Source of the DNA: Cyclobacterium qasimii M12-11B | GTDB taxonomy: Bacteria > Bacteroidota > Bacteroidia > Cytophagales > Cyclobacteriaceae | Length of the DNA stretch: 64,000 bases | Assembly: GCF_000427295.1 (NCBI RefSeq) | Contig: NZ_ATNM01000065.1 | Location: 29,378 to 93,377 of the forward strand | Direction of reading: 5' to 3' | Part shown: piece after piece, positions 26,465-34,363 of the stretch | Position numbering within the stretch: the stretch's first letter is position 1 | How the letters are laid out: the number at the start of each line of letters is the position of its first letter | The notes under the pieces: model-generated | What the model was told of the DNA's origin: nothing | Database searches by the model: none | Seen by the model: only the letters and a program-made list of their open reading frames with translations | Translations under genes and position numbers: made by a program

Positions 26465-27742
26465 ATGCTTCAGGTAAATGAAATAAGAGCAAACTTTTCC
26501 CAGGCCTGCGAAAGGCTTAACGCCAGGAATTTTGAAAACCCTGAAGAAGTGCTGGGAAATGTATTAAAGCTAGAAGACCTAAGGAAACAAATTCAGCTAG
26601 AGCGAGACACCCTTCAGGCTGAGTCCAACACAATTTCGAAGCAAATTGGTAAATTGATGCAGGCTGGCAATAAGGAAGAGGCAGAAAAGATTAAGCTGAG
26701 AACTTCTGAGATAAAAACACAGGTGAAGTCTTTGGAAGAAAGCTATTCGCAGACTGAAACTGAACTAACCCAGATTCTATATACTATACCCAATATTCCA
26801 CATTCATCTGTTCCTGCAGGTAAATCTGCAGAAGACAATGAGATCGTCTTAGAAAACGGAACGGTCCCACAATTGGAAGAAGGCAATAAAAGCCCTCATT
26901 GGGAGTTGATTAAAAAATATGACATTGTTGACTTTGAGCTCGGGGTTAAAATCGCTGGTGCAGGGTTTCCTGTTTACAAAGGCAAAGGAGCCAAGATGCA
27001 AAGGGCTTTGATCAACTTTTTCTTAGATGAAGCAGAGAAAGCGGGTTATACAGAAGTGCAGCCACCCATATTAATCAATGAAGAAAGTGGCTATGCTACA
27101 GGGCAACTTCCAGACAAGGAAGGCCAAATGTACTTTGCGCAAGAAGATGGCCTATACCTTATACCTACCGCTGAAGTTCCGATTACAAATATGTACCGGG
27201 ACGTAATTCTTCAGGAAGATGAGTTGCCTAAAAAGAATACGGGCTATACACCTTGCTTTAGAAGAGAAGCTGGAAGTTGGGGAGCACATGTAAGGGGATT
27301 GAATAGACTACACCAATTTGACAAGGTGGAAATTGTACAAGTTACCCATCCTGATAATTCGTACAATACCCTGGAGGAGATGAGCTTGCACGTTCAAGGC
27401 TTGTTGCAAAAACTAGAGTTGCCTTACAGGGTCTTAAGACTTTGTGGGGGAGACTTGGGATTCACCTCCGCATTGACATTTGATATGGAAGTGTATTCAG
27501 CTGCGCAGGAAAGGTGGCTGGAAGTAAGTTCTGTAAGTAATTTTGAAACCTACCAAACCAATCGGTTGAAATTACGCTTTAAGAACAAAGACAAAAAGAC
27601 CGTTTTGGCCCATACACTCAATGGAAGTGCTTTGGCGTTACCTAGAATAATGGCTGCCATTTTGGAGAACAACCAGAGTGAAAATGGCATTAAAATGCCA
27701 AAAGCATTGGTTCCTTATTTGGGTTTTGACACCATAGCGTAG
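26465..27742 (+). CDS. serS: Seryl-tRNA synthetase
   Basis: 425 aa, normal family length. The N-terminal antiparallel coiled-coil arm (about residues 30-100) binds tRNA-Ser. The class II catalytic core shows motif 2 (TPCFRREAGSWGAHVRGLNR) and motif 3 (TLNGSALALPRIMAAILEN), plus TAEVPITNMYRD and SVSNFETYQTNRLKLRFK. Charges tRNA-Ser (and tRNA-Sec where present) with serine using ATP in the cytoplasm. Monocistronic between a -7 box and a strong bidirectional terminator. Confidence 0.98.
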   Translation: MLQVNEIRANFSQACERLNARNFENPEEVLGNVLKLEDLRKQIQLERDTLQAESNTISKQIGKLMQAGNKEEAEKIKLRTSEIKTQVKSLEESYSQTETELTQILYTIPNIPHSSVPAGKSAEDNEIVLENGTVPQLEEGNKSPHWELIKKYDIVDFELGVKIAGAGFPVYKGKGAKMQRALINFFLDEAEKAGYTEVQPPILINEESGYATGQLPDKEGQMYFAQEDGLYLIPTAEVPITNMYRDVILQEDELPKKNTGYTPCFRREAGSWGAHVRGLNRLHQFDKVEIVQVTHPDNSYNTLEEMSLHVQGLLQKLELPYRVLRLCGGDLGFTSALTFDMEVYSAAQERWLEVSSVSNFETYQTNRLKLRFKNKDKKTVLAHTLNGSALALPRIMAAILENNQSENGIKMPKALVPYLGFDTIA

Positions 27743-27765
27743 GCATTTATAACAAAACATTTAAA

Positions 27766-27805
27766 ATGAAAAAGGGCTTCTTTAATAAAAGAAGCCCTTT
27801 TTCAT
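27766..27805. terminator. Bidirectional rho-independent terminator
   Basis: A perfect 18-bp stem (27766-27783 with 27788-27805) around an AATA loop; the arms carry A-runs before and T-runs after a GGGCTTC core. It lies between convergent serS and the Tat-signal DHDPS-family gene and would work on both strands. Confidence 0.9.
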
Positions 27806-27819
27806 GTCATTAAAGTTGA

Positions 27820-28845
27820 TTATATCGATAATTTCTGTTTCCAGCCCTGCACCTCAGCATAGCATGTGTCCACTACACTTTGCTGAGCTGAAGTAAGTGG
27901 ATTTTTTGCTCTTCTGCTTACAATTTCCAAATCCAGCCCTTCTTTATTAAGGAAATACCTGGAAGAAAGCATGTAATTGGCGGTCACCCTACGTTCCATG
28001 TCTCTAACTTGGTCTTGCAACCAATCCACCTGCTCTGTTTTTCCAGTATCACTGGCATTTTTACAAATCCATGCGATTACCTCTGGGTAATAATTACCTG
28101 CTATTGGGGACAATCCAGCCCCTCCATTGCGAAGGGAAGCTACTGCGCTACCCATGTGGGCATTGTAAAAGCCCATTTTAGTACCCTCTGCAGTTTTAAG
28201 TTTTTGAAGAATATTGTCGATGTCTTCAGATGTGTCTTTGTGGTACACAAGCCTTCCTGAATCCAACAAAAACTGTTGTACCCTTTGAGAAAGTATCCTT
28301 TTATAAGGAGTTGGGCATTCATAGGTTCCTAAAGTGATGTCACCTGTTAAAGACAAATAAGCTTCCAAATTTTTGATGACCACATCATCGGACTCTCCCT
28401 TTTCTGCAAAGTGAGAAGTAATCATAATTACGGCGTCAACGCCAGTATCAGCAATTTGCTTGGTGAATTCAGCTTTTTCCTTTGCTGTATCCCCAAAAGA
28501 ACCTGTCGCAACGACAGGGAATTTCCCATTGACCCTTTTAACAACGGTCTTGGTTACTTTCAGTCTTTCCTCTGGGCTCAGGTCATACATCTCACTGCTT
28601 AGGCAATTGGCGAAGAAACCACGAGCACCTGATTCAAGATAGTAATCGGTAAGTTTTTTTAACCCTTTATAATCTACAGTCATGTCTGCTTTATAAGGGG
28701 TCAGCATTACAGGTATAAAAGCTTTTTCGACAGCTTTTGCTGACATTGGCGTATTCGCCAATAGACTATTCCAAGGGGTAAGTCCTGCCAAAGTTCCTAA
28801 TGCCATTTTTCCTAAAAATTTTCTCCTATCGTTTTCAAAACTCAT
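27820..28845 (-). CDS. DHDPS-family protein with Tat export signal
   Basis: 341 aa. The N-terminus is a twin-arginine signal (NDRRKFLGKMALGTLAGL) followed by a DapA/NanA-superfamily barrel: FIPVMLTPYKADMTVDYKGL, NCLSSEMYDLS in place of the GTTGE loop, Tyr in LGTYECPTPY, and the Schiff-base Lys in LVYHKDTSED. So the catalytic Tyr and Lys are kept, but the first motif is strongly diverged and the protein appears to act outside the cytoplasm, unusual for pyruvate aldolases. Not in an operon; convergent with serS. The function is unknown; a periplasmic 2-keto-3-deoxy acid lyase or a binding protein are both possible. Confidence 0.85.
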   Translation of the reverse strand: MSFENDRRKFLGKMALGTLAGLTPWNSLLANTPMSAKAVEKAFIPVMLTPYKADMTVDYKGLKKLTDYYLESGARGFFANCLSSEMYDLSPEERLKVTKTVVKRVNGKFPVVATGSFGDTAKEKAEFTKQIADTGVDAVIMITSHFAEKGESDDVVIKNLEAYLSLTGDITLGTYECPTPYKRILSQRVQQFLLDSGRLVYHKDTSEDIDNILQKLKTAEGTKMGFYNAHMGSAVASLRNGGAGLSPIAGNYYPEVIAWICKNASDTGKTEQVDWLQDQVRDMERRVTANYMLSSRYFLNKEGLDLEIVSRRAKNPLTSAQQSVVDTCYAEVQGWKQKLSI

Positions 28846-29006
28846 GGTAATATTATTGATTTAAACCCGATGACTCGGCTTCAATTGGGTGGTAAATTTA
28901 ATTGTTTAAAATATTCGTACACACTAATAACCCCTAAAAAGGGGAAACAGACCAGTAGAAAGCAATAAAATTTGGCATTACGGGGGAATTATTATGATTA
29001 GGTGCC

Positions 29007-29014
29007 TATATTTG
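29007..29014 (+). promoter_or_regulatory. -7 promoter box of ccmB, very short leader
   Basis: TATATTTG matches the Bacteroidota -7 consensus and ends only 8 bp before the ATG at 29023. The predicted transcript would have almost no leader. Confidence 0.55.
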
Positions 29015-29022
29015 CCCTCTAT

Positions 29023-29688
29023 ATGTGGAAGGAAATAGCTTTGTTGGTAAAAAAAGAAGCCTTGTTGGAATGGCGGCAAAAGTATGCCATCAATGGAATA
29101 CTCCTTTATGTGACCAGTGCTGTTTTTATTGCCTATTTAAGTATGGGGACAGGCCAGGGGAAATTGCAAGTACCCATATGGAATGCCCTTTATTGGATCA
29201 TTATCCTTTTTTCGGCAGTAAATGCTGTGGCAAAAAGTTTCGTACAGGAACAGCAAGGTAGGCAACTCTATTATTTTATGATCGCTTCACCTGAGGCCAT
29301 TATTTTATCCAAAACCATTTACAATACTGGACTCACCCTGGTGTTGGCGCTATTGGGCTACCTGGTATTTAGTGTGGTTTTCGGAAATCCTGTAGCTGAC
29401 AATTCTTTATTCCTTCTGAACCTTTTGCTAGGAGCCATTGGTTTTTCGGCCGCCCTAACCATGGTCTCTGCCATTGCCTCAAAAGCAGGAAACAATGGTA
29501 CCTTGATGGCCATTTTAAGTTTTCCAGTAATGATCCCAATACTTCTGATGACTATCCAGGTTTCCAAGAGTGCAATTGATGGATTAGACAGGGGCATAAG
29601 TGCCGAAAAGATCCTGACTTTAATGGCCATCAATGCAATTGTACTGGCCACCTCCTACCTGCTTTTCCCCTATCTTTGGAGGAGTTAA
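29023..29688 (+). CDS. ccmB: Haem exporter permease CcmB
   Basis: About 221 aa with six hydrophobic segments, starting at ATG 29023 (MWKEIALLVKKEALLEWRQK); an in-frame GTG at 29002 lies within the promoter box and is rejected. The opening KEALLEWRQKYAINGILLYV and the SFVQEQQGRQLYYFMIASPE loop are typical CcmB. CcmB is the membrane subunit of the CcmAB ABC transporter, which with CcmC/D loads and releases haem on CcmE for cytochrome c maturation. No ccmA is present in the window. ccmC is 6.5 kb downstream, beyond an accessory segment. Confidence 0.88.
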   Translation: MWKEIALLVKKEALLEWRQKYAINGILLYVTSAVFIAYLSMGTGQGKLQVPIWNALYWIIILFSAVNAVAKSFVQEQQGRQLYYFMIASPEAIILSKTIYNTGLTLVLALLGYLVFSVVFGNPVADNSLFLLNLLLGAIGFSAALTMVSAIASKAGNNGTLMAILSFPVMIPILLMTIQVSKSAIDGLDRGISAEKILTLMAINAIVLATSYLLFPYLWRS

Positions 29689-29758
29689 GCCTGTAGAATG
29701 GGGGCTGAGCCTTCCGAAGCCAAAAAATCAGTTATTTATAATTAATTTGTTCTCTCTA

Positions 29759-29930
29759 TTTCGGCTAAAGCCAAATGAAATGGTATTGTCCTTTTTAAAT
29801 GGGCTAAAGCCCATTCCTATTGAGGAGGTTTCGACAATTAATTTGTGTGGGTGGAAAGCTAGATTATTGAATGAAAGTTGGAAACTTTCGGCATTTTAGG
29901 TCTAAGTTACGCTTCGCTAAACTTAGACCA
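29759..29930. repeat. Multi-hairpin intergenic repeat, copy 1
   Basis: One of three related units of about 170 bp. It contains GGCTAAAGCC, then GGGCTAAAGCCCATTCCTA, then a 10-bp perfect stem (GGTCTAAGTT at 29899 with AACTTAGACC at 29920). Resembles REP/BIME-type extragenic repeats, which are often spread by RAYT transposases; no transposase gene is present here. Confidence 0.75.
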
Positions 29931-30007
29931 GATGGGAATTCTGGTATATCCCGAAAACGACATGGTCGATCAAATTTTCAATCGAATCGATTCCAGAATA
30001 TCAATAG

Positions 30008-30027
30008 CCCCCAGCTTCAGCTGGGGG
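30008..30027. repeat. Perfect 9-bp inverted repeat (Cys-rich REP-like hairpin)
   Basis: CCCCCAGCT and AGCTGGGGG around a 2-nt loop, between repeat copies 1 and 2. GC-rich in an AT-rich spacer, with no T-run after it. Probably a second repeat type of the same intergenic cluster (no coding content; 'Cys' plays no part, the arms are simply C-rich). Confidence 0.6.
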
Positions 30028-30151
30028 ATTGAATTGCAATATGTCGTCTAGGGGATTTAGCCCAATGTTTCACCCGATGAGGTCATTAAATTATTTTGAA
30101 GCCCTAACCAAAGGCTAACCATAATTAAAAGGCTTTCTATTTTCCTTAAAA

Positions 30152-30320
30152 TTTTGGCTAAAGCCGAATGAAATGACAATGCCCTTTATAAATGGGCTGA
30201 ATCCCATTCCTATTGAATTGGTTATATTTATCAATTTGAATGTAAGAAATGCTGGATTATTAAATGAAAGGAGACTTTCGGCATTTTGGGTCTAAGTTAC
30301 GCTTCGCAAAACTTTGACCA
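30152..30320. repeat. Multi-hairpin intergenic repeat, copy 2
   Basis: Same order of blocks as copy 1: TTTTGGCTAAAGCCGAATGA, CCTTTATAAATGGGCTGAA, CCCATTCCTATTGA, then GGTCTAAGTTACGCTTCGC. The last stem has one mismatch (AACTTTGACC). Same orientation as copy 1, 393 bp apart start to start. Confidence 0.72.
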
Positions 30321-30404
30321 GTGCATCAGATAAACTCCCTATGGGCAATACTATTTAATAAAGTACATGAGCCATTAATTATAATCCCATGTACATTTAA
30401 ATAA

Positions 30405-31505
30405 TTACTCTTTTAACACCAAATAAGGAACTCCACTAGCTGAAAAGGATCCATCAACTTCCGATCTTAACCTTATCCCTAAAACTATGTTCTTATTAGG
30501 AAGATTATTGATGAGGTTTTCTGTTCTTAAAAATTCTTTTTCGGTATATCGATTACTCGTTCTAATCAAAGAACTGGTGATTACAGTATTGTCGGTAATA
30601 TTGTACAGTTCAAGTAAAGCATGGTTACTGCTTTTTTCTACATATGGATCAGCTTCAAAGTAAACTGTTCCCACATTTGGATAATTTCTAATGTCAAATG
30701 GGATACCCGATACAATTGTTGGAGATGTGCTGGTCGTATTGGCTGAACTACCTACTCCTTCGGCAATCTTTAGCCGGATTTCTTCATTAATCACCCCACT
30801 ACTTCCATTGCAAACATATTTGGTTACCAGAACTTCGCTTTTGTCCAAAATTTTATTCTCATTTTGATCAAGCCCTGCTTCAATTTTTATGCCGCTATAC
30901 GCACATATATTTCCATCAGGTTCATCAGTAATATTAATAAGACTTAGAGTCCCATTCAATCCATTACATGTATAAGAAGTATATTCTACTTCATTTTCAT
31001 TTAAGATTCCATCCATATCAGAATCCAAGCCATAATCAATTTTCAAACCTCCATTTATGCAATTGTCACCTGAATTTTCATTGGTAATTTTTATTAGGCC
31101 CGCTGTTCCGTTTATCCCATCACAAACATAGGCGGTAGAGGTTATTTCATTTTCTTCCAAATTACCGTTTCCATTTATATCTAAACCTGAATTCAACTTT
31201 ATCCCACCATTTACACAGTTGGCTCCACTTGGTTCATTAATAACAGTGGTAAGACTGCTATTTCCATCGACTCCGTTACAGATGTACTTTGTGTTTTGAA
31301 CTTCGTAAATCTCAAGGATTCCATTGGAGTTGGCATCGAGTCCAGTTTCTATTTTTAAGCCAGCATTCTCACAGAAATCACCTGCACTTTCCTCTAAAAC
31401 ATTAATAAGACTGTTTTTGCCATCAATTCCATGAGTTCCATCTTCCCCATTACAAGCAATTAAAAAATTAATCAAAACTATATAAAACAATGTTTTCTTT
31501 ATCAT
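30405..31505 (-). CDS. Lipoprotein with four repeated Cys/EF-hand-like domains (DUF7151-like)
   Basis: 366 aa. Lipobox-type start with Cys18 (LINFLIACNGEDG). Residues about 32-234 hold four tandem repeats of about 52 aa (32-79, 83-131, 135-182, 187-234). Each has the pattern GANC..GGIKI..GLD followed by a D-x-N-x-N-G-x-L/E loop and ending Y-x-C-N/D-G. Each repeat has two Cys, probably a disulfide, and an Asp/Asn-rich loop like a calcium site. The C-terminal ~130 aa look like a beta-rich domain. This fits the DUF7151-type repeats found in other marine bacteria. Surface location is inferred; function unknown. It lies alone on the minus strand between repeat copies 2 and 3. Confidence 0.72.
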   Translation of the reverse strand: MIKKTLFYIVLINFLIACNGEDGTHGIDGKNSLINVLEESAGDFCENAGLKIETGLDANSNGILEIYEVQNTKYICNGVDGNSSLTTVINEPSGANCVNGGIKLNSGLDINGNGNLEENEITSTAYVCDGINGTAGLIKITNENSGDNCINGGLKIDYGLDSDMDGILNENEVEYTSYTCNGLNGTLSLINITDEPDGNICAYSGIKIEAGLDQNENKILDKSEVLVTKYVCNGSSGVINEEIRLKIAEGVGSSANTTSTSPTIVSGIPFDIRNYPNVGTVYFEADPYVEKSSNHALLELYNITDNTVITSSLIRTSNRYTEKEFLRTENLINNLPNKNIVLGIRLRSEVDGSFSASGVPYLVLKE

Positions 31506-32122
31506 GTATTTTTTCCAATTTTAAGTTTAGATCAACACCAAAAAATTAAACGCTTTTTTTGATTGCTGCTCCAACCTTTTCATTATTATTTAAAGGCTAA
31601 AAGAGCAACCCTTCCCCTGACAAATCACGATTTTATAGACAATATCAGATAGACTATTTATTGAAAACCTTTCACAAAAAGCAACGATTGCAATAAGTCA
31701 ATTCTGGTTCCAAAAATTTCATTGTACCAGTTACAAAAACTATCTCTATAAACTAGACCAAATTATAAGGACGCTTAAAAAAGGCAATACCAAGTGATTT
31801 GAAAAAAAACTCAATCAAAAAGCATGTACCACTGTACCAAAAAACGTAAAAAAAGCATTCTTTCCACTGCCAACGTTTTAAGGATGATATTTATTTATAA
31901 CTAATCAAAAGTAAAACTATTAATGAAACTATCTATACTTTTAAACCTGATTTTTAAATTTGAAATCAATGTGGGGGGTTAATTATTTTTCTCCCTCCGG
32001 AGGAATCTTTCCAAATTCTCAATAAAGAAAAATCAGATTTGTAAAAAGGTAAAGATTCAAATTGATAAATTCGCTCTAATAAAAAAATACAAACAAAATA
32101 AGTCCTTTCATTTACTCTTTAA
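31506..32122. other. Non-coding AT-rich spacer upstream of the repeat lipoprotein gene
   Basis: About 620 bp with stops in all frames and no recognisable gene. A 10-bp palindrome CCTCCGGAGG occurs at 31994-32003. The stretch includes the lipoprotein gene's promoter region, though I see no clear TAnnTTTG on the minus strand. Confidence 0.4.
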
Positions 32123-32292
32123 ATTTTAGCTAAATCCGGATAAGATAATGTTGGCCTTTGTAAATGGGCTGAAGCCCATTCCTATTGAGGTTTTTTTTAA
32201 TAAATTTGTTTGTGAGCAAAGCTGGGCTATTAAATGAATTTGGAAACTTTCGGCATTTTGGGTCTAAGTTACATTTCGCTAAACTTAGACCA
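32123..32292. repeat. Multi-hairpin intergenic repeat, copy 3
   Basis: Same unit as at 29759 and 30152, same orientation: TTTTAGCTAAATCCGGATAA (degenerate first hairpin), GTAAATGGGCTGAAGCCCAT, AACTTTCGGCATTTTGGG, then GGTCTAAGTT and AACTTAGACC forming a perfect 10-bp stem. Lies about 1.8 kb from copy 2. Confidence 0.72.
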
Positions 32293-32398
32293 TATCGGGA
32301 CCTAGAAAAGACCCAACAGGACCCGAGTTTTTTGGTTGTAAAACAGTGATTAACAAACTTTATTCACTCTCTTATAAACTTACCTATCAATCAAAACG

Positions 32399-32566
32399 TT
32401 AATTGAATAATGGGTAGTTTCTTTCATCGGCAAGGAATACCCCATAATCCCCGAAAAAGCCAAGATACATTCTGGTACCTGATGAAATCACCTTCCAATT
32501 AAAATCAGGTAATTCTAATGCATAACCTTCAGTGAATTCATGACTTTGGTCATATTGTCGCCTTTT
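32399..32566 (-). pseudogene. C-terminal remnant of an unidentified gene
   Basis: On the minus strand, 55 codons with coherent protein-like content end in TAA at 32399. Readable segments include HEFTEGYALELPDFNWKVI, SSGTRMYLGFFGDYGVFLA and DERNYPLFN. The frame is closed upstream by a TAA at an A6 run (32563-32568). It has no start codon of its own. The parent family was not recognised. Likely a decayed gene end left in the accessory segment. Confidence 0.45.
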
Positions 32567-32719
32567 TTAGCTTCAATATGACCAAATTATTGACCTAAAT
32601 TATTTGCAAAACGTTACTTATCAATGTCTTTGAATCAGAGTTGAATTACCCTCCCCTTGATTAGCAGACCCATTTATGAATTAAATAATTCTGAGAACAG
32701 TAAACAATTTCACGCGACC

Positions 32720-33159
32720 ATGAAAAAAAGCATCATCATTTTAATCATTGCATTTATCAATATTAGTTCAGGATTCGCTCAGGATTGGCAGACTGATTTC
32801 TCGAAGGCAAAAGAATTGGCTACTAAAGAAAAAAAGCCCATTATTTTGGTATTCCAAGGATCGGACTGGTGTGCTCCTTGTATAAAATTAAGCAGAGAGA
32901 TTTGGACCACCGAGACTTTTATAGCGTACGCTAAAGACAATTACATAATGTTTCAGGCAGATTTCCCTAGAAAAAGAAAAATGCTTTGCCAGAAAAACAG
33001 GCTACAGCCAACGCGAAATTGGCGGAGAAATATGATAAAGAAGGAGTATTCCCATTGGTAGTCGTTCTGGACAATAAAGGAACCTTATTGGGAGAAACAG
33101 GCTATAAAAAAATTACACCAAAAGCTTATATTCAGGAACTGAACAGTTTTGTCAAATAA
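32720..33159 (+). CDS. Secreted thioredoxin-fold protein, frameshifted
   Basis: About 146 aa when repaired. Starts at ATG 32720 (MKKSIIILIIAFINISSGFA signal, then QDWQTDF). The redox motif WCAPC gives Cys51/Cys54 in FQGSDWCAPCIKLSRE. The frame breaks near the two A5 runs at 32971-32981, where one missing A would restore NALPEKQATANAKLAEKYDK, followed by EGVFPLVVVLDNKGTLLGET and a stop at 33159. ApbE begins 1 bp after that stop, which supports the repaired length. A periplasmic thiol-disulfide protein, thioredoxin-7/DUF255-like in style. First gene of the Trx-ApbE-DUF4266-DUF3570 operon. Confidence 0.8.
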
Positions 33160-33160
33160 A

Positions 33161-34141
33161 ATGAGACTATTCATTACGCTTTTTGTTTTCTTATTGGCTA
33201 TCACCTCTTATGCGCAACAAGCTCACAAACGCACCCTGAAATTAATGGGGAGCAGATTTGACATTACTGTCGTTGCCGAAGATTCCATTACAGCAAAGGA
33301 TTACATAGATAGTGCAATTGAAGAAATTGACAGAATAGAAAAATTAATCTCTTCATGGGATGAAAATTCTCAAACTTCCGAAATAAATAAGTTCGCTGGA
33401 ATCAAACCAGTCAAAGTTGAGGCAGAACTATTCAGCCTAATTGAGAGGGCCATCATGATCTCGAAATTGACTGATGGTGCTTTTGACATCAGTTATGCCT
33501 CAATGGATAAAATCTGGAAGTTTGATGGCAGTATGAAAAAAATGCCTTCGGAAGAAGACATCCGTGCTTCAGTAGCCAAAGTAGGCTATACTAAAATTTT
33601 GCTAGACAAAGACAAGCTTACTGTGTTTCTCAAAATCAGGGGAATGAAAATTGGCTTTGGGGCTATTGGAAAGGGGTATGCAGCAGATATGGCTAAACAA
33701 TTACTTGTAGCTAAAGGAGTAAGTTCTGGCATTATCAATGCTTCGGGCGACATGAATTCCTGGGGCCAACAAGTTGATGGTAGCGAATGGAAAGTCGCAA
33801 TTACCAACCCACTCAATAAGAACAAAGTTTTTGCCTTATTGCCAATCAACAACGGTGCAGTTGTCACCTCAGGTGACTACGAGAAATATGTTGACTTTAA
33901 TGGCAAAAGGTATTCACACATAATTGACCCAAGAACGGGATATCCTTCTATTGGAATTATTAGCGTTACCGTTTTTGCTCCAAAGGCAGAGCTTGCAGAC
34001 GCCCTTGCGACATCCGTATTTGTAATGGGAAAAGAAGCTGGCTTAGACCGTATTAATCAACTTCCCAACATAGAATGTATCATTATAGATGATAAGGGGA
34101 ATATTTCAAAATCGAATAACATAGTCATCGATAAGTTATGA
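33161..34141 (+). CDS. apbE: FAD:protein FMN transferase (ApbE)
   Basis: 326 aa from ATG 33161 (MRLFITLFVFLLAITSYAQQ, a signal peptide). Family motifs are all present: KLMGSRFDITV, SSWDENSQTSEIN, GAIGKGYAAD, NASGDMNSWG, SGDYEKY, HIIDPRTGYP and ADALATSVFVMG. ApbE attaches FMN covalently to Thr/Ser of target proteins outside the cytoplasm, using Mg2+ and FAD. The normal targets (NqrB/C, RnfG, FMN-binding domain proteins with an SGAT-type motif) are absent from the window. It overlaps the DUF4266 gene by 4 bp, so a local target or partner is plausible. Confidence 0.95.
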   Translation: MRLFITLFVFLLAITSYAQQAHKRTLKLMGSRFDITVVAEDSITAKDYIDSAIEEIDRIEKLISSWDENSQTSEINKFAGIKPVKVEAELFSLIERAIMISKLTDGAFDISYASMDKIWKFDGSMKKMPSEEDIRASVAKVGYTKILLDKDKLTVFLKIRGMKIGFGAIGKGYAADMAKQLLVAKGVSSGIINASGDMNSWGQQVDGSEWKVAITNPLNKNKVFALLPINNGAVVTSGDYEKYVDFNGKRYSHIIDPRTGYPSIGIISVTVFAPKAELADALATSVFVMGKEAGLDRINQLPNIECIIIDDKGNISKSNNIVIDKL

Positions 34142-34350
34142 AAAAAACAATGGTATACTTCGCAATTATCGCTTGCCTGGCAAGCAGTTGTACGGTTGTA
34201 AAAGGATATGAGAAAATAAACATTAATGATCCGGACATGGCCCTTTCTGAAAAGAAGTTTGACCGAAATGTATCCACAATGCATTCTTATAGAGAAGCAG
34301 CAGTAGGTGCCAACAGTGGGAAAACCGGTGGAGGATGTGGTTGTAATTAA
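34138..34350 (+). CDS. DUF4266 small lipoprotein with C-terminal GGGCGCN
   Basis: 70 aa. Lipobox LASSC gives mature Cys18 after a 17-residue signal. The mature peptide is only about 53 aa and ends in a Gly/Cys motif GGGCGCN at 64-70, preceded by YREAAVGANSGKT. From memory, this ending (REGA..GA..GGGCGCN) is the hallmark of the DUF4266 family. The start overlaps apbE (ATGA). No known function. The paired C-terminal cysteines could bind a metal or be a redox substrate of the thioredoxin; the Ser/Thr next to glycine (SGKT) might be a flavinylation site. Both are hypotheses. Confidence 0.85.
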   Translation: MKKTMVYFAIIACLASSCTVVKGYEKININDPDMALSEKKFDRNVSTMHSYREAAVGANSGKTGGGCGCN

Positions 34351-34363
34351 TTAAACAAGAAAT

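Noticed and set aside
31994..32003. CCTCCGGAGG palindrome as a regulatory site
   Set aside because: A lone 10-bp palindrome far from any start codon, with no repeat copy in the window.
29759..32292. CRISPR array
   Set aside because: The repeats are about 170 bp, only three, unevenly spaced (393 bp and about 2 kb), with internal hairpins; no cas genes are present.
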